Shown here in pieces: positions 25,884-34,252 of a stretch of 64,000 nt of DNA. A model generated the notes under the pieces. That model worked only from the letters and a program-made list of their open reading frames with translations. It was not told where the DNA came from and did not search any database. The stretch's first letter is position 1. The number at the start of each line of letters is the position of its first letter. The DNA is from Bacteroidales bacterium (GTDB taxonomy: Bacteria > Bacteroidota > Bacteroidia > Bacteroidales > JAIOZK01), in assembly GCA_021738625.1 (NCBI GenBank), contig JAIPBS010000010.1, forward strand, positions 26,924-90,923, given 5' to 3'. Both the position numbers and the translations under genes were made by a program.

Positions 25884-27250
25884 GCTGAGTAAACAGGCTT
25901 TTCGGTTCTCACCAGCTCTCCTTCGATTGAATAGGGGGTGGCTGATGTTACTTTGATAAGCACAAAATTTCCGATCAGGCTTTCATCCGATGAAGGGAGT
26001 CGCATCACGATCCGGCCTTCAGTATAGCCGCTCAGGTGACCTTCTTTCCGGTCTCTGCCGTTAACCAGTACTTTTAGTTCTTTTCCGACCAGTTTCTTAT
26101 TTGCGCTCAGCGCGTGTTTCCGCAAGGTATCGGTCAGGCTGTGCAGCCTTTCTTTTTTCACCTGCGGCGGGATGTCGTTGGCCCACCTGGAGCTTGCCGC
26201 TCCCGGCCTGGGCGAATACTGAGCGATGTATGCCATGTTGAAGCAAAACTCGTTCAGGGCTTTGCGGGTGTTTTCAAACTGCTCGTCGGTTTCCCCGGTG
26301 AACCCAACGATGATGTCGGTGAAAATGCCTGCCTGTGGGATGCTTTCCCTGATCTTATGGATGATCTTCCTGTATTTATCTACATTGTGCTTGCGGTTCA
26401 TGCGGATCAGAACCTTGTCGTCGCCGGATTGCAAAGGCAGATGGATTTGCTTTGCCAGGACCGGGTATTTTGCGATCACATCGATCACTTCATCGGTCAT
26501 ATCGCGGGGATGGGGCGAAGTGAAATACAGCCAGAAATCCTTCCCAGAGGATTTTCCGTATTCGCCTATCCTTCTGAGTAATTCGGGAAAGCTAATCTCA
26601 TTCCCTTTTTTATCCAGGCCATAGGAGTTCACATTCTGACCCAATAGAGTAATGGATTTGTACCCCTGCTCGACCAGTTGCTTCAGCTCTTCCAATATCT
26701 CATCCGAAGGTCTCGACAACTCGCGTCCTCTGGTGTAAGGCACTGCGCAAAAGGTACAGAATTTGTCACAGCCGTTCTGGATTGGGATAAAAGCCTCGAA
26801 ACTGCTTTGATAGTCGGGCCTGATATTCCAGAAATCGCCGATATGTTCGTTCATCTGTAATTTGCCCGTCAATCCTGAAACCGAAGCCGGGGAAACTATC
26901 CCGTATTGTTCGATCTGTTCAGAAAGTTTGTTTAGTTCGCTCATGGGAAATACGATATCAAACAACTTCAGGAACTTGTCCTTGTCTTCGGGAAGTACAC
27001 AACCCGTGAGGAAGGTGATGAGGTTTTCACGGTCTTTTCTTTTGTTCCATTTATGGATTTTTCCATATACCTTGTCGATGGCCTTCTGCCTGACCGAACA
27101 GGCCAGTATGCCCAGCAGGCGGGCTTCTCTTTCATCATCGGTCCATTCGTAGCCGGCCCGGTCCATGACGGTCCTCACCCGCTCGCTGTCGGATATGTTC
27201 ATCTGGCAGCCCAGGGTGATGATTTGATATTTCGTTTTTCCTGAAGTCAT
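25880..27250 (-). CDS. miaB: tRNA ms2i6A37 methylthiotransferase MiaB
   Basis: 456 residues. TLGCQMNISDSERV, the radical-SAM cluster motif CDKFCTFCAVPYTRGRELS and LLGQNVNSYG are MiaB hallmarks; a TRAM domain ends the protein. The usual NTCSIRxxA motif reads LACSVRQKA, keeping the Cys but losing the Asn-Thr. MiaB methylthiolates i6A37 in tRNAs reading UNN codons. It forms an operon with mtaB (4-bp overlap) and probably the reductase gene 54 bases upstream. Confidence 0.9.
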   Translation of the reverse strand: MTSGKTKYQIITLGCQMNISDSERVRTVMDRAGYEWTDDEREARLLGILACSVRQKAIDKVYGKIHKWNKRKDRENLITFLTGCVLPEDKDKFLKLFDIVFPMSELNKLSEQIEQYGIVSPASVSGLTGKLQMNEHIGDFWNIRPDYQSSFEAFIPIQNGCDKFCTFCAVPYTRGRELSRPSDEILEELKQLVEQGYKSITLLGQNVNSYGLDKKGNEISFPELLRRIGEYGKSSGKDFWLYFTSPHPRDMTDEVIDVIAKYPVLAKQIHLPLQSGDDKVLIRMNRKHNVDKYRKIIHKIRESIPQAGIFTDIIVGFTGETDEQFENTRKALNEFCFNMAYIAQYSPRPGAASSRWANDIPPQVKKERLHSLTDTLRKHALSANKKLVGKELKVLVNGRDRKEGHLSGYTEGRIVMRLPSSDESLIGNFVLIKVTSATPYSIEGELVRTEKPVYSA

Positions 27251-27304
27251 GAATCAATCTGTTCAGATATACAATGATCAATACGCCTGTTTATTGCCTG
27301 ATCT

Positions 27305-28027
27305 TCAGAAATAAACCTCCGAATGAACATGGTCGGCAGGTACTCCCTGTTCAAGCAGGATATCGTAGGCATCGTGGATCATATTGCAGTTACCGCAAAG
27401 GTACACCAATGTGTCGGGATGTACGGTCTCGGATTTCAGATAATCGGTCACCCGTCCGCTGAAATCGCCTTTGTCATCGCCGGTGGTGCAAAGAATATGT
27501 CTGTCCGGGTCGTAAAATGATCGCTCATAGGCTTCTTCAGCATTTCTTACCCCATGAAGCAGTTTGTAATCCAATTCGGGATAAGTTCTTACAAAGCTCC
27601 GGAAAGGGGCAATGCCTGTGCCGCTGGCGATGAAAAGAAGTTTCGATGTTAAACGTCTTTCCTCATCCAAAAGGAAATATCCCACCGGTCCGTCGAATTT
27701 CACCCGCTCGCCCGCTTTCAGCTTTTTGAGCTGTTTGGAGACCAGGCCTTCTTTCACTTCTTTGATCAGTACTTCAAGATAAGGATCATTTTCTCCGCTG
27801 TAAATGGAATATTCACGGGTGGTGCCGTCTTCTTCAATTCCGAGAGAGATATGTTGTCCTGCAGTGAACCTGATGTTTTTCCTTTCCAGTCGAAGCACAT
27901 AGGCAGAATCGGTCAGATTTCTGACTTCAATGACTTTCAATTTGTTATGGGGCTGATAGGTCAATCCCGAAACAAAGGCTGGCTTGTTTTTCTTTTTTGT
28001 GTTGATACGTGCATCAAATCCTTGCAT
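27305..28027 (-). CDS. FAD/NAD(P)-binding oxidoreductase, ferredoxin reductase type
   Basis: 240 residues from the ATG at 28027; an upstream in-frame ATG (28090) would add a non-conserved hydrophobic stretch. The FAD domain carries REYSIYSG (isoalloxazine binding) and the NAD(P) domain GTGIAPFRSF and YLCGNCNMIHDAYDIL, with aromatic C-terminus VYF as in plant-type FNRs. There is no iron-sulfur domain, so it should pass electrons to a separate ferredoxin or flavodoxin. It precedes miaB-mtaB on the same strand, and a second copy of the family precedes rlmN. Confidence 0.85.
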   Translation of the reverse strand: MQGFDARINTKKKNKPAFVSGLTYQPHNKLKVIEVRNLTDSAYVLRLERKNIRFTAGQHISLGIEEDGTTREYSIYSGENDPYLEVLIKEVKEGLVSKQLKKLKAGERVKFDGPVGYFLLDEERRLTSKLLFIASGTGIAPFRSFVRTYPELDYKLLHGVRNAEEAYERSFYDPDRHILCTTGDDKGDFSGRVTDYLKSETVHPDTLVYLCGNCNMIHDAYDILLEQGVPADHVHSEVYF

Positions 28028-28106
28028 ATAATTCTTATTTAGATCAGATAAAAACAGTGCAAAGAACGGAAAAATTGTGCATACCTGCAAGGAAGTTAAA
28101 TGAGGC

Positions 28107-29186
28107 TTAACGATAGCCGATGGCAGTGTAGCCCACCCAGTGGTGGTCGTGGGCCGGCGCCGTAACGCCCATGCCCAGATCTTCCACTTTCAGTATCGGG
28201 TGGTCGATGCTGGTGGCGTATTCGATAAAATTGCCGTTTAAACCGGGTTCACCGAGAAGTTGTTGCAGGTGCCAACATGTGTACAGACCAAAGGGGATTG
28301 AATAACGTCCGCACCAGGTCCATTTGTATTGTTTGTAGTCGTCTGTTTCGACGGTGTAATCCACAAATCGAATGATCTTATTCTCGGTTAATTCTTTCAC
28401 CAGACATGAGTCGATGATCCTGTGTTCATGCTCGACGGCCATGCGGTATCCCGAAGCATCCGTTCCGTATGGCGCGTAGTCGTTGCCGCCCCAGTTCTCG
28501 TCGCCATAATGCACGGCGTCGTTGCTGATCACAAGGGCGAAATCTTCACCCCAGGTCCATTCGTTGTCTTCCGCAAATTCCGCAATGATCTCTGCAAGTT
28601 GCCTGCTAAAGGTTTCCATATTGTTAAGGTTGGCGTAAGGAATGATCATCGGCACGATCTCAGCATCCGGGTTGTAATACTGAATGAAAGGCAGTAGGGC
28701 TTCCAGGGAATGCTCCACCTGCATCATGGTATCTTTAACCACCACAACGCTATCAGGCAGTTTTTTGATAAGCTTTTGGTTGTATTCCGATACCCTGGTG
28801 TTTCCGTAAGGTCCGGCCCAGGCGGTGTGGTTGCCCATCACAATGGCGTCGTAGGTGTCGAAATGCCGGGCCTTATGAAAAACGCCGATCAGGAACAAAA
28901 CATCCGCCTTTACATTTTTAAACACAGCGGGGTAGAGGTAGCTTGCGTATGCGTAGTCGTCGTGCGGAGAGATGGCCGCTTTCCAGCTTATGCTCGAATC
29001 ATAAAAGCCTTCGATGTTTTTCAGTTGGATTTCGAAATCGCGGTCGATGCGTGCCACCACGGAATCCATTTGGGTGGAGTCGGTGGCAAAACCGACCTCG
29101 TCAATCATCACACGAATATTTTCTTTTTTGTTGTTACAGGAAGTTGCAATTATCAAAATCAAAATGCCGAACAGCAAATACCTCAT
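28107..29186 (-). CDS. MEMO1/AmmeMemoRadiSam B family lipoprotein
   Basis: 359 residues from the ATG at 29186, which begins a lipoprotein signal (MRYLLFGILILIIATSC). An ATG at 29204 lies inside the promoter and is rejected. Family motifs are ISPHDDYAYAS, LIGVFHKARHFDTYDA, QVEHSLEALLPFIQYY, NDAVHYGDENW and VGYTAIGY. MEMO proteins are related to class III extradiol dioxygenases and usually bind metal through His residues. Most bacterial members are cytosolic and associated with AMMECR1 and a radical-SAM protein; this one is exported and those partners are not nearby. Function unknown. Confidence 0.85.
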   Translation of the reverse strand: MRYLLFGILILIIATSCNNKKENIRVMIDEVGFATDSTQMDSVVARIDRDFEIQLKNIEGFYDSSISWKAAISPHDDYAYASYLYPAVFKNVKADVLFLIGVFHKARHFDTYDAIVMGNHTAWAGPYGNTRVSEYNQKLIKKLPDSVVVVKDTMMQVEHSLEALLPFIQYYNPDAEIVPMIIPYANLNNMETFSRQLAEIIAEFAEDNEWTWGEDFALVISNDAVHYGDENWGGNDYAPYGTDASGYRMAVEHEHRIIDSCLVKELTENKIIRFVDYTVETDDYKQYKWTWCGRYSIPFGLYTCWHLQQLLGEPGLNGNFIEYATSIDHPILKVEDLGMGVTAPAHDHHWVGYTAIGYR

Positions 29187-29201
29187 AGTGAAAATTTTCC
29201 A

Positions 29202-29209
29202 CAAATGTA
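29202..29209 (-). promoter_or_regulatory. -7 element of MEMO1-like gene (TACATTTG)
   Basis: TACATTTG on the minus strand, 15 bases upstream of the chosen start. Confidence 0.6.
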
Positions 29210-29214
29210 AGTTT

Positions 29215-29910
29215 TTATTCGCTATTTGGCTGCACTAGCAGCTCAAAATTCTCCAGCTTAAGTGCCACGAGATTACCCAGATGCGTCCGTTTGTTGTAAA
29301 CGCATCCTCCATCGAGGTTGATTACCCCGGCTTGGGGATTGTTAATGCGTTCGATCATATCTTCTACCGAAACAGGCGTATGCCCATGAATGATCTTCCT
29401 TCCCTGCATGAGCTGTTTATCATATTGCTCCTCACGGGTCCAGGCCATCAGGTCATCTTGCCTGAACGGATCATTTGCGTTAAAGTTTAAACCTGCATGC
29501 ACCAGCGCTGCTTCGGGTTCGGAATTGATGAGCAGAGGCATTTCCCGGATGAAACCAGTGTAGATATCCGGTATCCGCTCAAGCGCTTTCGGGCCGAGCT
29601 GGGCGTGATCGGTGATGCCGAAATCCCTGAGCGTGGTATCTCCCTTGTTCGTCATCCATAGCTCGAAGGCTTTTTCGCTTCCGGCTGCTTCCATCATCAT
29701 ATCCTCATGATTGCCTTTCAATAATGTCAGTTGATAGCCTTCTTTCAGCATCTCCATCAGGAAATCCAGCACGGCTTTGGAATCCGGTCCCCGGTCGATG
29801 TAATCCCCCAGGAAGAAAAGCTTGTCGGTGCGGGAGGGTTTGATCTTTTCCTCAATAAGCAGCTTTAAAGTTTTATAACATCCGTGTATGTCTCCAATTA
29901 CATATCTCAT
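29215..29910 (-). CDS. calcineurin-like metallophosphatase (PP1/ApaH type)
   Basis: 231 residues from the ATG at 29910 (or 29913), directly in front of the conserved RYVIGDIHGCY; the longer frame to 29949 adds unrelated residues. Metal-binding motifs are complete: GDIHG, GDYIDRGPDS, KGNHEDMM, HAGL and HGHTPV. This is the bacterial serine/threonine phosphatase or diadenosine-tetraphosphate hydrolase group. Whether the substrate is a phosphoprotein or a nucleotide cannot be told. Its 3' end is 5 bases from the MEMO1 promoter region. Confidence 0.9.
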   Translation of the reverse strand: MRYVIGDIHGCYKTLKLLIEEKIKPSRTDKLFFLGDYIDRGPDSKAVLDFLMEMLKEGYQLTLLKGNHEDMMMEAAGSEKAFELWMTNKGDTTLRDFGITDHAQLGPKALERIPDIYTGFIREMPLLINSEPEAALVHAGLNFNANDPFRQDDLMAWTREEQYDKQLMQGRKIIHGHTPVSVEDMIERINNPQAGVINLDGGCVYNKRTHLGNLVALKLENFELLVQPNSE

Positions 29911-29980
29911 CATAATCAGTCGTGCAATTTTACTGCCGAAAACAAACACAATTTAAGATATTTGCAGCAGAAAAGAAAAC

Positions 29981-30922
29981 ATGATTTTTTTAGCACCGCT
30001 TCAGGGATATACCGAATACTTTTTCAGGAACGCCTACGCCAGGCATTTCGGAGGCATCGATCTGGCCATCGCTCCTTTTGTTTCGCTGGTGAAAGGTAAG
30101 AAGGTGAAGCTCAATCACATCAAGGACCTATGGCCTGAAAACAACAGGCATATGAAGATCATTCCACAGGTGATGGGACGCGAACCCGAATTGTTTATCA
30201 CCATGGCAAAAGCTTTGGAGGATCTCGGCTATGACTCGATAAACTGGAACCTGGGCTGCCCGATCCGGCAAATTGCCCGTAAGAAAAGGGGAAGCGGATT
30301 GCTGCCCTGGCCTGATGAGATCGATCAAATTCTTTCGGAAGTGATCCCGCAGATCAATATCCGGTTTTCAATAAAAACAAGGATCGGATATGAATCGGTG
30401 AAAGAAGCAGGTCCGCTTATGGAAGTTTATAACCGTTATCCGCTTGAATACCTGGTGATCCATCCACGCATCGGTACGCAGATGTACGAGGGCGAAGTTC
30501 AGATGGATGTATTTGAGCAATGTCTTACGGTCTCGAAAAACCCGGTGGTTTACAGCGGGGATATCTGGAATAAAGATATTTATCGTGATCTTTGTTCACG
30601 TTTTCCCGGTTTGAAGCACTGGATGATGGGCCGCGGATTGTTCAGCGATTTGTTCCTGCCTGAGAAGATCACAGGTGTTTTTGATGAGAAAAACATGAAT
30701 GAACGTTTCTGGGCTTTTCAGTATGATCTGCTGGAAGCCATACAGGAAAGAATGCGCAGGGAAGTCAATGTGCTGAACAAAACAAAAGAGCTGTGGACCA
30801 AATGGGCCGGGATGTTCAAAGAAAAGGATGGGATACTGGCTATGATCTATCCGGTGAAAAGTTTGAGTGAAATGAGGAAGGTTTTGGGTGAGGTTGAGCA
30901 TAATTTTTGTTTGAAACCCTAG
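29981..30922 (+). CDS. tRNA-dihydrouridine synthase family protein
   Basis: 313 residues, FMN-binding TIM barrel. APLQGYTEYFFRNAY, NWNLGCPIRQIARKKRGSGL (catalytic Cys in GCP), KTRIGYES, VIHPRIGTQMYEG and MMGRGLFSD mark the Dus family. It reduces uridines in the D-loop of tRNA using NADPH. The subtype (A, B or C) is not certain; the Bacteroidota sequence is divergent. Divergent from the phosphatase gene with about 70 bases between starts. Confidence 0.9.
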   Translation: MIFLAPLQGYTEYFFRNAYARHFGGIDLAIAPFVSLVKGKKVKLNHIKDLWPENNRHMKIIPQVMGREPELFITMAKALEDLGYDSINWNLGCPIRQIARKKRGSGLLPWPDEIDQILSEVIPQINIRFSIKTRIGYESVKEAGPLMEVYNRYPLEYLVIHPRIGTQMYEGEVQMDVFEQCLTVSKNPVVYSGDIWNKDIYRDLCSRFPGLKHWMMGRGLFSDLFLPEKITGVFDEKNMNERFWAFQYDLLEAIQERMRREVNVLNKTKELWTKWAGMFKEKDGILAMIYPVKSLSEMRKVLGEVEHNFCLKP

Positions 30923-31040
30923 CCTTTATAGATTTCTGTTATGCGATGCTTTATCGTTTGAGGGATGTTATGATATTCGAATAGAAGCAGAGGTATGTTT
31001 TCGAGAATCTTAATGTCTCTCGATGCATCAAACATTCAGC

Positions 31041-31409
31041 TTAAAACAATCCGAAGGATCGCAGGATTTCTGCCAGTTTAGGATCATTTTTTGCATGCTC
31101 TTTGAGGGCAGATTCCAATTTAAAGTACTTTTCACTTAGCTCATAGTTTTTTAACTGGACCGGATTTAATGCAGATCGGCGATCCCAAACTATATAACCG
31201 AACAAAAGTATCATTAATGCAATCAATATCCCGAATCCCCAGTAAAGGATGTCTATCCTTGAGCTAAGTTCTGTTCTCAACGACTCCATCTCAATTTCCA
31301 TTTTAATTAGCCTGTCCCTGTCATCCAGCGTGAATGGAACCTCTTTGGTTTGAGGTATAACAACCCAAGATATTGCTGTGAATATGAAAAATAACAGGAA
31401 TTTTTTCAT
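31041..31409 (-). CDS. small membrane protein with coiled coil
   Basis: 122 residues. An N-terminal hydrophobic segment (MKKFLLFFIFTAISWVVI, possible signal peptide) is followed by a charged coiled-coil stretch (about 28-52), one membrane helix (ILYWGFGILIALMILLFGYIVW), and a charged helical tail. No family function is recognised. It stands alone with a good -7 element, which supports its being a real gene. Confidence 0.7.
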   Translation of the reverse strand: MKKFLLFFIFTAISWVVIPQTKEVPFTLDDRDRLIKMEIEMESLRTELSSRIDILYWGFGILIALMILLFGYIVWDRRSALNPVQLKNYELSEKYFKLESALKEHAKNDPKLAEILRSFGLF

Positions 31410-31429
31410 GATGATTTATTTATTGATTT

Positions 31430-31437
31430 CAAAGATA
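31430..31437 (-). promoter_or_regulatory. -7 element of small membrane protein gene (TATCTTTG)
   Basis: TATCTTTG on the minus strand, 20 bases upstream of the ATG. Confidence 0.6.
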
Positions 31438-31579
31438 TTAAAATTTGCTTTTCATAACAAGACAAGATTAACATAATCGATCATAATCATTGCATTTAAA
31501 GGAACTTTGTAAAATGACAAATTCCAAAACACAAATAGCAAATAAACTCCAAAACCAATTGTCTGGGAAACCAATTAAT

Positions 31580-32623
31580 TTACTTCTTAGTAGATTCCTT
31601 TTTTCCCAACTCCCTCGTCGAAAGCAAACCACAGGCCGCTTCGATATCCTGCCCACGGGAGGTGCGGATGGTGGTGGTAATGCCTTTTTGCTTCAGGGCG
31701 TCGCGGAACCATTCGATGGTTTGGTCGTCGCTGCTTTGCAGGGGAGTGCCCGGGATGGGATGGAAACGCAACAGGTTGATCCGGCATTTGATGCCGTGCA
31801 GCAATTTAACCAGTCCTTTTACATGCCGCTCCCGGTCGTTATAGCCTTTGAACATAATATACTCGAAGCTCACCCGGCGCTGTCTGCCCCATTCGGTGTC
31901 ACGTATGGCTTGCATCACCTGTGGCAGGGAGTAAACATTTTCGATGGGCATGATCTTTTTCCGTTCTTCTTCAAAGGGTGAGTGAAGACTGACGGCCAGA
32001 TGGGCTTTGGTTTCTTCCAGGAATTTTTTGATGCCGGGTACGATTCCGATGGTTGAAACCGTTACCCGGCGCGGCGCCATCTCAAATCCCCAGTTTTCGG
32101 TCAGGATGTTGACCGACTTTAAAACATCCTCCAGGTTATCGAAAGGTTCGCCCATGCCCATGAAGACAATGTTGGAAAGCATTTCTCTTTCGGGCAGGCT
32201 CCTGATCTGGTTCAGGATTTGGTTGGTGCTTAGCTGTCCCTGGAAGCCCTGCTTGCCGGTGGCGCAGAACAGGCAACCCATTTTGCAACCCACTTGGGAG
32301 GAAACACAGAGTGTGGCCCTGTCTTTTTCAGGAATATAAGCCGATTCGATGAATTTGCCCTGTCCGGCCGGGAAGAGATATTTTTTGGTGCCGTCGGCGG
32401 ATTTGCTGACAGTTATATGGGGCGTCAGACCGAAATCATATTTTTCAGAAAGCTTTTGACGTGCCTCCTTTGATAGATTCGTCATTTCCTCAATGGAGGT
32501 AATGTCCTTTTTGTATAACCAGTCGGTGATCTGTTTGGCAGTGAATCTGGGAAGCCCTTCCTGCCGGACGATCTCCTGCAGCTCATCAAGGGTTTTACCG
32601 AAAAGGGGTTCTTTTGCCTGCAT
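31580..32623 (-). CDS. rlmN: dual-specificity RNA methyltransferase RlmN
   Basis: 347 residues. Radical-SAM motif CKMGCLFCATGKQGF, the RlmN signatures NIVFMGMGEPFDNLEDV and AVSLHSPFEEERKKIMP, and the C-terminal catalytic Cys in EAACGLLST. It methylates C2 of A2503 in 23S rRNA and of A37 in some tRNAs. Its ATG shares one base with the TGA of the upstream reductase gene (TGATG), so the two are tightly coupled. Length is normal. Confidence 0.95.
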   Translation of the reverse strand: MQAKEPLFGKTLDELQEIVRQEGLPRFTAKQITDWLYKKDITSIEEMTNLSKEARQKLSEKYDFGLTPHITVSKSADGTKKYLFPAGQGKFIESAYIPEKDRATLCVSSQVGCKMGCLFCATGKQGFQGQLSTNQILNQIRSLPEREMLSNIVFMGMGEPFDNLEDVLKSVNILTENWGFEMAPRRVTVSTIGIVPGIKKFLEETKAHLAVSLHSPFEEERKKIMPIENVYSLPQVMQAIRDTEWGRQRRVSFEYIMFKGYNDRERHVKGLVKLLHGIKCRINLLRFHPIPGTPLQSSDDQTIEWFRDALKQKGITTTIRTSRGQDIEAACGLLSTRELGKKESTKK

Positions 32624-33285
32624 CAGAAATAGATTTCAGCCACGATGTTGCCGAAGGGAATGCCTTTGTCGACCAGAATGTCGCGCACTTCAACAACCAT
32701 TTCGGAGCCGCCGCAAAGATAGTATTTATAATCCGTTGGCAGGTTGCGCTGCTGCCTGAGGTATTCGGTTATCCTTCCCTTGAAAACGTCTCTGTCCGAT
32801 TCACGGGTACAACAGCGGATATAATGATCCCCGAATTTTTCTTTCAACTCTTTCTGAAAATAAAATGAATCCAGGCTTCGACTGCCATGGATCAGCACTT
32901 TGTTTTTTTCCAGACCTGAGCGGTACATCGACAGGTAGGGGGCAATGCCTGTACCCGTGGCGATCCAAAACGCCGGATCGGCTTTGCCGTAAAAGCTACC
33001 GAATGGTTCGGTAACATAGATACGATCGCCTTTTTTCAGCTTCGACAGTTTTTTAGTCAGGCTGCCTTGCGGTATAATATTGAAGAGAATGCGCATCTCA
33101 TCTTCACGGGCGCCGCTGGCAATCGAATACAGGCGCGGTGGATCAGTCTCGTCCAATGTCAGGCCAACCACCTGTCCGGGCACGAAATCATGCAGGCGGG
33201 GCATGGCCAATATAAAAGCTTCAGGAGCGATCTGCTCCACAGTAATTATTTTGTTGGTAAAAAGTTTTGTTTGCTCTTCTGTCAT
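32623..33285 (-). CDS. FAD/NAD(P)-binding oxidoreductase, second ferredoxin reductase type
   Basis: 220 residues with RLYSIASG (FAD), GTGIAPYLSM and YLCGGSEMVVEVRDIL (NAD(P)), ending EIYF. It belongs to the same plant-type FNR family as the gene at 27305 but is clearly a diverged paralog. It has no iron-sulfur domain. It overlaps rlmN by one base, so it may supply electrons, through a ferredoxin or flavodoxin, to that radical-SAM enzyme. That link is inferred from gene order only. Confidence 0.85.
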   Translation of the reverse strand: MTEEQTKLFTNKIITVEQIAPEAFILAMPRLHDFVPGQVVGLTLDETDPPRLYSIASGAREDEMRILFNIIPQGSLTKKLSKLKKGDRIYVTEPFGSFYGKADPAFWIATGTGIAPYLSMYRSGLEKNKVLIHGSRSLDSFYFQKELKEKFGDHYIRCCTRESDRDVFKGRITEYLRQQRNLPTDYKYYLCGGSEMVVEVRDILVDKGIPFGNIVAEIYF

Positions 33286-33338
33286 TATATACCTCCAAAC
33301 AAACTGTAATGGGAAATGTTTAAGCCGGATTGGCTTGT

Positions 33339-33926
33339 CTATTCATCTTCGGTGTTGAATCGTATGCTCCACATGCCGCGTAAATCCCCTGCTTTATAAC
33401 CTGTGGCCTGATCTTCCGGATAGTGTTTCCGGATGATGGCGTAAGAGGTGTCCTGTATTTGTTTGCCTATCTCACCATGACAGTTCAGGCAAAGCGGCTT
33501 CACCATGATGGGTGCGGTGAACAACACTTTATTTTCACCAACCGGCAGGATTTGCGGATGCAGTGAATCGCCATTCTCGAATTTGCGCTGGTATTCATTC
33601 AGGATAGCCAGCTCCAGCGAATCGGGCGCATTCATTGGATTACGGATATTCAAAGAGGTCCGTTTGATATCGGCGTTGTACAATTTGGATAATGAATCGG
33701 TGATGGGCATTGCCTGGATGTTGCAATAAGAAATGGCTTCGGGAACACCTCCCCGGGCCAGGGCTGCTTTCAGCTCCGAAGACAGGGCATTGAAGGTTTC
33801 CGTTGCAATGGTCTTGCCTTGCGAAAGGTATTTGTTTTCATCGTGCCGTTGCGGGCCGTTGCATGCTGCAATCATCATTGCGGTCAGCATGATGGCTGCA
33901 GAGAAAATCTTGATGCTTTTTCTCAT
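33339..33926 (-). CDS. DUF3365 (Tll0287-like) heme-binding lipoprotein
   Basis: 195 residues from the ATG at 33926, which gives a lipoprotein signal ending TAMMIAAC; the longer frame to 34058 adds intergenic repeat sequence. The mature part matches the Tll0287-like sensor fold: YCNIQAMPITDSLSK, RRTSLNIRNPMNAPD-like segment near the middle (KRTSLNIRNPMNAPD) and a single c-heme site CLNCHGEIG. Such proteins bind heme c in the periplasm and may sense or transfer electrons. No operon partner beyond the nearby reductase and rlmN. Confidence 0.85.
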   Translation of the reverse strand: MRKSIKIFSAAIMLTAMMIAACNGPQRHDENKYLSQGKTIATETFNALSSELKAALARGGVPEAISYCNIQAMPITDSLSKLYNADIKRTSLNIRNPMNAPDSLELAILNEYQRKFENGDSLHPQILPVGENKVLFTAPIMVKPLCLNCHGEIGKQIQDTSYAIIRKHYPEDQATGYKAGDLRGMWSIRFNTEDE

Positions 33927-33993
33927 AATTGCTCGGTTTTGGATTTGGTGTATCAAAGATAGGCAAGTTTTTTGAGTCGGATGTTGATGGTTG

Positions 33994-34030
33994 GATTGTT
34001 CAATTGTTCGATTGCTCGATTGTTTGATTG
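33994..34030. repeat. 8-bp tandem repeat (GATTGTTC type)
   Basis: Units GATTGTTC, AATTGTTC, GATTGCTC, GATTGTTT and a partial GATTG follow each other without gaps in the spacer between the heme lipoprotein and the giant cargo gene. Confidence 0.85.
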
Positions 34031-34097
34031 GATTCACTATCTCACCACTAAACAACAAGTGAATGGATCACAACCATGCAATCATACATCCATCCCA

Positions 34098-34145
34098 TCA
34101 ATTTGTCATCCTCAAATATAACGCGCTGGCTATATTCCCAATCAA
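34098..34145 (-). pseudogene. 3'-end remnant of a paralog of the YCF48-like gene
   Basis: Read on the minus strand this gives IGNIASALYLRMTN and a stop, matching the C-terminus VGNIINVLYLRMTD of the protein at 42936-44654. The similarity continues downstream into the spacer (the AAGTGA..GGATCAC and CATACATCCA segments seen at 42872-42938). Further upstream the coding similarity is lost, so only the last 15 or so codons of a former gene copy survive. Confidence 0.7.
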
Positions 34146-34252
34146 AACAAATCGGACATAATCAATCACATATCGGACATCATTCTCAATATCATTGATT
34201 TATACCTGTTTGTTGTTTTAACTTTATGCCAAAACAACTCAAAAACTTTTTA

